Source: Gemmatimonadota bacterium
GTDB lineage: Bacteria; Gemmatimonadota; Gemmatimonadetes; Gemmatimonadales; GWC2-71-9
Reading direction: 5' to 3'
NCBI GenBank assembly: GCA_003220905.1
Contig: QHTS01000215.1
Location: forward strand, 1-9,230
DNA: 9,230 nucleotides
Position 1 is the first letter of the stretch. Every line of letters starts with the position of its first letter. Both the position numbers and the translations under genes were made by a program. The notes below the pieces were generated by a model. The model had not been told where the DNA came from, did no database searches, and saw only the letters and a program-made list of their open reading frames with translations. This document shows positions 1-5,152 of the stretch, one piece after another.

Positions 1-632
1 GGGCTCGCACACCGCTGACCGCACAACTGGGCCTCGGGCTCCGTCCCGGACGCTACACGGCCGTCAGCCTCGGCTACAGCCGCACGCCATTCGACGAGAC
101 GGCCGGACTCATGCAGCAGGACCTCACGGTCGACGCCGTCGACCTGAGCTTTGACATATCACCCGGTCCCGGCTGGTCGCTCTCGGGTGGTGGTGGCGGC
201 GCCTGGTTTTCGGACCAGAACAACCGCTACTCGGCGGTCGGGGCTCTGCTCGGTCGCATCATGAAAGGGCTTCAGATCGGCCCGTTCGCCCGCGTGATGG
301 GGTATCGCGAGCCCAGGCCGGGCCTCTACTTCACACCGGTCCGCTTCAGTGTGATCGAAGGTCGCGCAGTGTACCAATGGCAGCGGAACGGCTGGGGACT
401 GCGGACGGATGGCGGCGTTGGGTCACAGCAAGTACAAGCGTTTGGCACCCTCCCAGCTCCGCACCAAACCGAATGGCACGTGGGTGTCTCGCTGTCGCGC
501 GGCTGGGGCGCGAACAACGAGGTCGCGCTCGTAGGATCGATCACGAATAGTGCGGCGGCGGCTACCGCCGGCGTAGTGACCGGAAGTTTCCGGTACCGTA
601 CACTGGGGCTGCGGTTGCGGCAGGGGCTCTAG
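1..632 (+). CDS. Beta-barrel outer-membrane protein, YaiO-like, 3' end only
   Basis: The frame is open from the first bases of the window (codons in phase from base 3) and stops with TAG at 630-632, so only about 209 C-terminal residues are visible. The sequence is a run of short amphipathic strands rich in Gly, Tyr, Arg and Val (LGLGLRPGRYTAVSLGYSR near the start, FRYRTLGLRLRQGL at the end) with no long hydrophobic helix, which is the look of an outer-membrane beta-barrel. The internal block GYxxPxxGxYFxP...EGxxxYxWxxxGW...GxGxQxV also occurs in the barrel of the protein at 5153-7018, so the two appear to be paralogues. By analogy the missing 5' part may encode TPR repeats, but this is inference. 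An internal ATG at 111 is not the start, because the barrel pattern continues upstream of it. It converges on the MarR-type gene and overlaps its stop. The substrate is unknown. Confidence 0.7.
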   Translation, partial: ARTPLTAQLGLGLRPGRYTAVSLGYSRTPFDETAGLMQQDLTVDAVDLSFDISPGPGWSLSGGGGGAWFSDQNNRYSAVGALLGRIMKGLQIGPFARVMGYREPRPGLYFTPVRFSVIEGRAVYQWQRNGWGLRTDGGVGSQQVQAFGTLPAPHQTEWHVGVSLSRGWGANNEVALVGSITNSAAAATAGVVTGSFRYRTLGLRLRQGL

Positions 633-636
633 CCCC
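623..636. terminator. Small GC hairpin at convergent stop codons
   Basis: GGGGCT and AGCCCC flank a CT at 629-630, giving a short perfect inverted repeat centred on the shared stop codons of the two convergent genes. As RNA it would form a five-pair GC stem with a UCUA loop from either strand. There is no T-run on either side, so it is only a possible bidirectional terminator or pause site. Confidence 0.3.
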
Positions 637-1096
637 CCTCGTTGCCCTCCAGCCGCTCGGCCGCACCCAGGCCCAGCGTGCGCAGCAACCGGACGGCCTG
701 GGCCTGCTCCCGCGGCGGCAACGCCGTGACGGCGCGCCGCATGGCGTGCGCGTGCGGCGGGAAAATGCGTTGGATGAGGCGCCGACCCGCGGAGGTGAGC
801 GTCAGCAGAACGACGCGACGGTCGGTCCCGCTATGCCGTCGCCGCACCAGCCCTCGCTTGACGAGCTTGTCCACGACGTACGTGGTGCTCGACGACTCGA
901 CCAGGATGCGTCGCTGCACCTCGCACACCGGCAGCTCCCCCTTGTGGTACAGCACCTCCAACACCCCGAACTCCGTCGTGCCCAGCCCGAAGCGGGCAAT
1001 GCTCGCCCGCGAATGGCGCTCGACGGCGTCGAACGCCCGGGCCAGGACGACCCATAGCTGCAATGGCACGTCCGCATGACTGGGCGATGGTTTCAT
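629..1096 (-). CDS. MarR-family transcriptional repressor, MhqR-like
   Basis: A 155-residue winged-helix regulator. From the chosen ATG (1096-1094), helices around residues 10-35 (LQLWVVLARAFDAVERHSR) form the dimerisation part. The winged helix-turn-helix covers about residues 40-105: TTEFGVLEVLYHKGELPVCE, then SSSTTYVVDKLVKRGLV as recognition region, then the wing with the MarR hallmark DRRVVLLTLTSAG. The TEF.VLE.LYHKG and TYVVDKL.K.GL wording is typical of the MhqR/YkvE subgroup, which senses quinones and other electrophiles in Bacillus. One Cys (in PVCEVQ) is present. The frame continues upstream to an ATG at 1189, but those 31 residues are low-complexity and cross the operator; ATG 1096 has AGGGG just upstream and starts a normal-length MarR. 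It is divergent from the DoxX-like gene and probably represses it and itself through the palindrome at 1151-1176. The subgroup assignment is from memory of family sequences. Confidence 0.85.
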   Translation of the reverse strand: MKPSPSHADVPLQLWVVLARAFDAVERHSRASIARFGLGTTEFGVLEVLYHKGELPVCEVQRRILVESSSTTYVVDKLVKRGLVRRRHSGTDRRVVLLTLTSAGRRLIQRIFPPHAHAMRRAVTALPPREQAQAVRLLRTLGLGAAERLEGNEGG

Positions 1097-1124
1097 GACA
1101 CCCCTGGGAACTCCCACGCAGGGA

Positions 1125-1153
1125 ACATTGTTGCTATTGTTGTTCGATGTCAA
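1125..1153 (-). promoter_or_regulatory. Candidate marR promoter
   Basis: On the minus strand a perfect -35 hexamer TTGACA (1153-1148) is followed after 17 bp by a poor -10 candidate, CAATGT (1130-1125). The -35 box overlaps the left end of the palindrome at 1151-1176, so a repressor bound there would block RNA polymerase. The weak -10 keeps this tentative. The region also holds ATTGTTG twice (1127-1133 and 1136-1142) and is clearly more AT-rich than its surroundings. Confidence 0.4.
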
Positions 1154-1176
1154 GTATCTCGATTTCGAGACATTTG
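1151..1176. promoter_or_regulatory. MarR/MhqR-type operator palindrome
   Basis: An imperfect 26-bp inverted repeat: outer CAA (1151-1153) matches TTG (1174-1176), and the core TCTCGA (1157-1162), TT, TCGAGA (1165-1170) is perfect; 10 of 12 base pairs match overall. The core with its preceding TA closely resembles the published Bacillus subtilis MhqR box (an ATCTCGAATTCGAGAT-type repeat, as remembered). It lies between the MarR-type gene and the doxX-like gene, overlaps the marR -35 candidate and ends two bases before the doxX Shine-Dalgarno sequence. This placement suits repression of both genes by the MarR protein encoded alongside. Confidence 0.75.
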
Positions 1177-1177
1177 T

Positions 1178-1182
1178 GGAGG
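1178..1182 (+). promoter_or_regulatory. Shine-Dalgarno of the DoxX-like gene
   Basis: GGAGG six bases before the ATG at 1189 decides that start over an in-frame ATG at 1147. The earlier ATG would place the operator palindrome inside the coding region and add 14 residues with no membrane or DoxX character. Confidence 0.8.
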
Positions 1183-1188
1183 TGGGCA

Positions 1189-1596
1189 ATGTTCGATCTT
1201 GGAGTGTTGGCGCTGCGGCTGGTCCTCGGGGCCGTCTTCCTGGGCCACGGCGCGCAGAAGGCGTTCGGGGCGTTCGGCGGTCCGGGCTTCGCCGGGGCCA
1301 CCGGCTTCGTCGGGAGCTTGGGGTTCCGCCCGGCCCGGGCCTGGGCCGCGCTGGCGGTAGGCGGTGAGCTCGTCGCCGGGTTCCTGTTCCTGCTCGGGCT
1401 GCTGACGCCGCTCGCGGGGTTATTGGTGCTGGCCACGATGGCCGTAGCGATCGCCAAAGTGCACGGGCCGAAAGGCTTCTTCGTCCAAAACGGCGGGTAC
1501 GAGTACAACCTGGTGCTCATCATCGCCGCCCTCGCCGTAGCTGCGATGGGGCCGGGCCGGTTCTCGCTGGACTACGTGCTCGGGCTCGCCCGGTAG
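1189..1596 (+). CDS. DoxX/CatD-family membrane protein
   Basis: A 135-residue integral membrane protein, the normal size for DoxX. Four hydrophobic segments are visible at about residues 4-20, 50-70, 74-90 and 105-122. DoxX landmarks are present: R10 in the first helix, the GHGAQKAFGAFGG motif (residues 19-31, with H20 and K24), the G59-E60 pair in helix 2, and the GGYEYNLVL motif (102-110) opening helix 4. Members such as Bacillus CatD and MhqP are induced by quinones and catechols under YodB/CatR or MhqR control and are linked to thiol-reactive stress; the exact chemistry is not settled. Here the gene faces an MhqR-like repressor gene across an MhqR-type box, which fits a role in quinone or electrophile defence in the inner membrane. 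It is followed at 58 bp or more by the SulP gene on the same strand. Confidence 0.88.
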   Translation: MFDLGVLALRLVLGAVFLGHGAQKAFGAFGGPGFAGATGFVGSLGFRPARAWAALAVGGELVAGFLFLLGLLTPLAGLLVLATMAVAIAKVHGPKGFFVQNGGYEYNLVLIIAALAVAAMGPGRFSLDYVLGLAR

Positions 1597-1613
1597 GAAT
1601 ACCGCCCGTCGTT

Positions 1614-1647
1614 AGATTCTCTGCGTCGCTTGCCGGCGAGGGAATCT
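1614..1647 (+). promoter_or_regulatory. Hairpin masking a possible sulP ribosome-binding site
   Basis: AGATTCTCT (1614-1622) pairs with AGGGAATCT (1639-1647) in nine consecutive pairs including one G-U. Inside it CGC (1627-1629) can pair with GCG (1636-1638) around a TTGCCG loop. The 3' arm contains most of GAGGG (1638-1642), the only Shine-Dalgarno-like stretch before the SulP frame, so folding could hide it. It could instead act as a weak terminator after doxX, but no T-run follows. Confidence 0.4.
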
Positions 1648-1654
1648 GGATAGG

Positions 1655-3370
1655 CTGGTTCCGAAGCTCGTCACCACGCTCGCGGGCTACACCCGCGAGC
1701 AATTCCTCGCGGATCTGATCGCGGGGATCATCGTCGGTATCGTGGCGCTCCCGCTCGCCATCGCCTTCGCGATCGCGAGCGGGGTCGGGCCCGAGCGCGG
1801 GCTGTTCACCGCGATCGTCGCCGGGTTCATCATCTCGGCGTTGGGCGGCTCGCGCGTGCAGATCGGCGGGCCGACCGGCGCATTCGTCGTGATCGTCTAC
1901 ACGATCGTCCAGCGCCACGGGGTGGAAGGCCTCGCCATGGCGACCCTCATGGCGGGCGTCATCCTCGTCGGCTTCGGGCTCGTGCGGCTGGGCGGCGCGA
2001 TCAAGTTCATCCCCTACCCCGTGACCATCGGCTTCACCAGCGGAATCGCCCTGATCATCCTTTCGGGGGAGGTCAAGGATTTCCTCGGCCTCGAGGGCCC
2101 CGTGCCCGCCGAATTCTTGGGGCGCTGGCGGGCGGTCGCGGCCCATTCCGGCTCGCTGAACCCGTGGGCGGTCGCGGTGTCGCTCGCCACGCTGGCGATC
2201 ATCGTCCTCTGGCCCCGGCTCAACCGGCGCATCCCGAGTCCATTCGTGGCGCTCATCGTGACGACCGCCGTGGTGCAGCTGTTCCACCTTCCGGTGGACA
2301 CGATCGGCAGCCGGTTCGGCGTCATCAACGCGGCCCTGCCGGCTCCCGCGCTTCCCGCGGTCACGTTCCATCAGATGCCCGGCCTCGCGGGCGCGGCGTT
2401 CACGATCGCGCTGCTCGGCGCCGTCGAGTCGCTGCTCTCCGCGGTGGTGGCGGACGGCATGATCGGCGGCCGTCACCGCTCGAACATGGAGCTCGTGGCG
2501 CAGGGGATCGCGAACATCGCGTCACCGCTGTTCGGCGGGATCCCGGCCACCGGCGCCATTGCCCGTACGGCGACGAACGTCAGGAACGGCGGCCGCACGC
2601 CCATCGCCGGGATCACGCATGCCGTCACCCTGCTCCTCATCACGCTGTTCTTCGGCCGCTGGGCCGGGCTGATCCCGATGGGGACGCTGGCGGGGATCCT
2701 GGTGGTCGTCGCCTACAGCATGAGCGAGTGGCGCACGTTCCTGGCCGAGTTCCGGGCGCCGAAGAGCGACGTGGCCGTGCTGCTCACGACGTTTCTCCTG
2801 ACCGTGCTGTGGGACCTGACGGTCGCGATCGAGGTGGGGATGGTGCTCGCGGCGTTCCTGTTCATGCGCCGCATGGCGGAGGTGACGAACATCAGCGCGC
2901 TCACGCACGAGTTCCAGGATCCGGTGGACGACTTCGAGCGTGATCCGAACGCAGTGCGGCGGCGGGTGGTGCCGCCGGGGGTGGAGGTGTACGAGATCAC
3001 CGGGCCGTTCTTCTTCGGCGCGGCGGAGACGTTCAAGGAGCGGTTGGGGCGCATCGCGGTGCGGCCCAAGGTACTGATCCTCCGGATGCGGCACGTCCCC
3101 GCGATCGACTCGACTGGGCTGCACGCGCTGCGCGATCTCGTCCGGCGCAGCCGGCGAGACGGCTCGCTGTTGATCCTCTCCGACGTGCATTCCCAGCCGG
3201 TGGTCGCGCTCGAGCGGTCGGGTCTCTACGACGAGCTGGGGGAGGAAAACATTCACGGAAACATCGACGACGCGTTGAACCGGGCGCGGGAGCACCTGGG
3301 CATTCCGTCGCTGCCGGCGCCGACGTTTGCGACGCCCACCGTCGCGCGGGAAGGGAAGGAACCGGCCTAG
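1655..3370 (+). CDS. SulP-family anion transporter with STAS domain
   Basis: An inner-membrane transporter of the SulP/SLC26 family (sulfate, bicarbonate or other anions; substrate not readable from sequence). Numbered from CTG 1655 (571 residues). The N-terminal DLIAGIIVGIVALPLAIAFA and following GVGPERGLFTAIVAGF are the family's first helices; GPTGAFVV (72-79) is the conserved motif after helix 3. A central block with AVESLLSAVVADGM, GRHRSN and FGGIPATGAIARTATN (about 256-300) is characteristic. About 10-14 hydrophobic segments are visible. A cytoplasmic STAS domain spans about 435-550, with the IDSTGLHAL loop (D485, S486). No ATG, GTG or TTG occurs in frame between the upstream stop (1613-1615) and GTG 1742, yet conserved sequence begins well before 1742. 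Start is therefore unsure: CTG 1655 or CTG 1646, with GTG 1742 as a truncated 542-residue alternative. It probably shares a transcript with the DUF155-like gene 46 bp downstream. Confidence 0.88.
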   Translation: MVPKLVTTLAGYTREQFLADLIAGIIVGIVALPLAIAFAIASGVGPERGLFTAIVAGFIISALGGSRVQIGGPTGAFVVIVYTIVQRHGVEGLAMATLMAGVILVGFGLVRLGGAIKFIPYPVTIGFTSGIALIILSGEVKDFLGLEGPVPAEFLGRWRAVAAHSGSLNPWAVAVSLATLAIIVLWPRLNRRIPSPFVALIVTTAVVQLFHLPVDTIGSRFGVINAALPAPALPAVTFHQMPGLAGAAFTIALLGAVESLLSAVVADGMIGGRHRSNMELVAQGIANIASPLFGGIPATGAIARTATNVRNGGRTPIAGITHAVTLLLITLFFGRWAGLIPMGTLAGILVVVAYSMSEWRTFLAEFRAPKSDVAVLLTTFLLTVLWDLTVAIEVGMVLAAFLFMRRMAEVTNISALTHEFQDPVDDFERDPNAVRRRVVPPGVEVYEITGPFFFGAAETFKERLGRIAVRPKVLILRMRHVPAIDSTGLHALRDLVRRSRRDGSLLILSDVHSQPVVALERSGLYDELGEENIHGNIDDALNRAREHLGIPSLPAPTFATPTVAREGKEPA

Positions 3371-3402
3371 CGGAAGTACCGGTGCCTGATGAGCGTTGCA
3401 GA

Positions 3403-3409
3403 GGGAGGA
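3403..3409 (+). promoter_or_regulatory. Strong Shine-Dalgarno of the DUF155-like gene
   Basis: GGGAGGA seven bases before ATG 3417 fixes the start of the DUF155-like gene. It lies in the 46-bp gap after sulP, which shows no terminator, supporting co-transcription. Confidence 0.75.
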
Positions 3410-3416
3410 CTGACGG

Positions 3417-4526
3417 ATGGCCTCACCGATAATCGCCCACGGCACCTGTTACGTGCTGTTCGCCTACGACGTCGCGCACGCGTTCGACCTCGCGGCGGCC
3501 GAGCGGCAGCTGGCGAGCGCGACCCAGCGCCAGACGGTCAAGCAGAAGCGGCGCGCTCCGGCATTCTTCGAGTACGACCCCGCTCCCCTGCGCGTGACCG
3601 AGCCGGCGGAGTCGCTCGCCGTCGGTGAGCATGTCACGGCGCCCTACGTCGAGTTCGTGCTCTACGACTTTGGCGCGATGTCGGTGAGCTACGCCATCCC
3701 CCTCCAGGGCCCCCTCACGGGGCTCCCCGGGCTCAGCACCATCCTGTACGGCAACGAGCAGCTCGAGACGGACTCACGGCGCCGGGTGCAGCAGCTCGTG
3801 GAGGCCCTTGGCGACGCCGCGATTCGGTCCCGCCTCGCCGACTTCGTCGAAGATTACGTCGTGTTCCAGATCGAGGCGTTCAGCGAGCCGCTCGAGGCGT
3901 CCATGCTGTGGACCGAGCACGCGCAGACGGTGGCCCAGGTGCTGCGGGCCGAGTCACGCCCCCTGTCGCAGCAGGAAGTGAGCGACGCCCTCACATCGCG
4001 CCTCTCGTTCGGGCCGAACGACGCGACGCTGATCGACACCGACGCGACGCTGCTGTTCGATCCGGAGGGAGAGGACGTGCGGGCGGTGATCGAGTTCGCG
4101 AACACCCAGCTGCTCGAGATGCGGTACCTGGACGCGCAGCTCGACGAAGCACTCGAGCGGGCCTACGACCTGCTCGGCCGCACGCCCGGCCTGCGCCGGT
4201 TCCTGCCCAGTCCGTATGGGCTTCCGCTCCGCCGGCTCGGGCGGCTGCAGCTCGATGCCGCGGTCCTGTTCGAGCAGGTGACGAACGCGCTGAAGCTGAT
4301 CGGCGAGCAGTACCTCACCCGCGTGTACGGCCACGTGTCGCGTCGCTTTCACCTGGCGGAGTGGGACGTGAGCATCACTCGCAAGCTGCAGACCCTGGAC
4401 GGGATCTACGGGAAACTGGCGGACCGGGCGGCGACGCAGCGGATGGAGCTGCTCGAGTGGATCATCATCGTGTTGATCGCCGTGTCGATCGTCCTGCCGT
4501 TTTTCACGGGGCTCGTCGGGAAGTGA
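3417..4526 (+). CDS. DUF155/RMD1-like C-terminally anchored protein
   Basis: A 369-residue protein, soluble over most of its length, with a single membrane helix at the extreme C-terminus (about 347-366, EWIIIVLIAVSIVLPFF) and a short tail. The end region, WDVSITRKLQTLDGIYGKLADRA followed by R-x-x-x-LEWIIIVLIAVSI (about 316-360), matches what I know of the DUF155 family, which includes yeast RMD1 and RMD8 and many bacterial proteins of unknown biochemical role. The N-terminal half (about 1-180) is mixed alpha/beta without a recognised motif; 225-310 looks helical. ATG 3417 has a good ribosome site. The stop (4524-4526) is one base from the stop of the convergent RidA-like gene. Its position after sulP suggests a shared transcript, but a functional link is unproven. 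Family assignment is from the C-terminal motif and is moderately sure; an unrelated tail-anchored protein is the alternative. Confidence 0.65.
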   Translation: MASPIIAHGTCYVLFAYDVAHAFDLAAAERQLASATQRQTVKQKRRAPAFFEYDPAPLRVTEPAESLAVGEHVTAPYVEFVLYDFGAMSVSYAIPLQGPLTGLPGLSTILYGNEQLETDSRRRVQQLVEALGDAAIRSRLADFVEDYVVFQIEAFSEPLEASMLWTEHAQTVAQVLRAESRPLSQQEVSDALTSRLSFGPNDATLIDTDATLLFDPEGEDVRAVIEFANTQLLEMRYLDAQLDEALERAYDLLGRTPGLRRFLPSPYGLPLRRLGRLQLDAAVLFEQVTNALKLIGEQYLTRVYGHVSRRFHLAEWDVSITRKLQTLDGIYGKLADRAATQRMELLEWIIIVLIAVSIVLPFFTGLVGK

Positions 4527-4527
4527 G

Positions 4528-5058
4528 TTAGTAGGGCCGTTCTCGGGAACGCTGGTCGCGCGGGAGAATCATCGCCCGCACCACCGCGGTGGCGTCGACC
4601 GCAATCAGCAACCCGTCTTGCGGCAGCGACTGCACCCCAATCACGATTCCCGCCGGCGGGTTCCGCTGCGGGAAGAAATCCGGCGCCGCCTGGCGGATTC
4701 GCTCCATGTCCTTGGGCGAGTAGTTCACGACATAAATCGTGAGTTTGGCGACGTCGGCCGGGGTCGCCCCGCCGATCCGTAAGACCGTCGCGAGGTTCGC
4801 GAACGCTTGGGCCGCCTGAGCGCCCAGGTCGCCGGGACCGACGAGGCGGCCGGTGCTGTCGAGGGCGACCTCACCCGACACGTACAGCGTCGGCCCGATG
4901 CGCACGGCGTGCGTGAAGCCCGGCAACGCGGCGAGCGTTCCGGGATTGATGTAGCGGGTGGAAACGGGATCGGGCACCTGGCGGACGGCGCCCGGGGTTG
5001 GAGCGACGCAGGCGGCGAGCAACGGGATGGTGACGATGCTGGACAGGACGACGCGCAT
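4528..5058 (-). CDS. RidA-like (YjgF/UK114) lipoprotein lacking catalytic Arg
   Basis: A 176-residue protein: signal sequence with a lipobox, then one RidA fold. Residues 1-17 end in LLAAC, so C17 should be lipidated and the protein membrane-anchored on the outside of the inner membrane or in the outer membrane. The RidA part runs about 45-160: TLYVSGEVALDSTGRLV (58-73), GDLGAQAAQAFANLATVLRIGGA (76-98), the VAKLTIYVVNY strand, and the closing PAGIVIGVQSLPQDGLLIAVDATAV. In RidA enzymes the last motif reads PAR...LP...EIEA, where Arg (R105 in E. coli RidA) binds the substrate carboxylate and Glu (E120) assists. Here these positions are G137 and D155, so ordinary 2-aminoacrylate/imine deaminase activity is unlikely. 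Cytosolic RidA is about 130 residues; the extra length is the signal, a linker and an Arg-rich tail. GAGGAG six bases before ATG 5058 supports the start. Function unknown. Confidence 0.85.
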   Translation of the reverse strand: MRVVLSSIVTIPLLAACVAPTPGAVRQVPDPVSTRYINPGTLAALPGFTHAVRIGPTLYVSGEVALDSTGRLVGPGDLGAQAAQAFANLATVLRIGGATPADVAKLTIYVVNYSPKDMERIRQAAPDFFPQRNPPAGIVIGVQSLPQDGLLIAVDATAVVRAMILPRDQRSRERPY

Positions 5059-5064
5059 GCGATG

Positions 5065-5070
5065 CTCCTC
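5065..5070 (-). promoter_or_regulatory. Shine-Dalgarno of the RidA-like lipoprotein gene
   Basis: On the minus strand GAGGAG lies six bases before the ATG at 5058-5056, a near-ideal ribosome site that fixes a start placing the lipobox cysteine at residue 17. Confidence 0.75.
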
Positions 5071-5104
5071 ACGAGGGCGGGGGGCAGGGACGTCAAGGCC
5101 ACTC

Positions 5105-5134
5105 TGTATACGCCGGGGACGGGTGGGAGTTCAA
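5105..5134 (-). promoter_or_regulatory. Candidate sigma70-type promoter of the RidA-like gene
   Basis: On the minus strand TTGAAC (5134-5129) and TATACA (5110-5105) are separated by 18 bp, in a 94-bp gap between the upstream gene's stop and the lipoprotein start. It would give a leader of roughly 40 nt. Each hexamer matches four of six consensus bases. If real, the lipoprotein is expressed independently of the glycosyltransferase/barrel unit. Confidence 0.45.
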
Positions 5135-5152
5135 GGGTCCGGCGCTGGCGCT

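Noticed and set aside
1127..1142. ATTGTTG direct repeats as a phage or plasmid iteron
   Set aside because: Only two short copies within an AT-rich promoter region; no replication gene or further copies.
1097..1189. Upstream start for the MarR-type regulator at 1189
   Set aside because: It would run through the operator palindrome and promoter and add an Asn/Ser-rich tail; ATG 1096 gives a standard-length MarR.
1520..2476. Long minus-strand frame opposite sulP (318 codons)
   Set aside because: Composition is Arg/Asp/His/Glu-rich low-complexity typical of antisense frames in GC-rich genes; the plus strand encodes a clear SulP transporter.
2164..2943. Plus-strand frame inside sulP (259 codons)
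   Set aside because: Arg/Gly/His-rich out-of-frame shadow of the transporter; no motif.
2522..3445. Second long minus-strand frame opposite sulP (307 codons)
   Set aside because: Same antisense-shadow composition, no domain, and it crosses the sulP/DUF155 gap without a ribosome site.
3423..3632. Short minus-strand frame opposite the DUF155-like start
   Set aside because: Low-complexity antisense frame with no ribosome site or similarity.
3908..4531. Plus-strand frame inside the DUF155-like gene (207 codons)
   Set aside because: Arg/Ala/Pro-rich frame-shifted shadow of the real gene.
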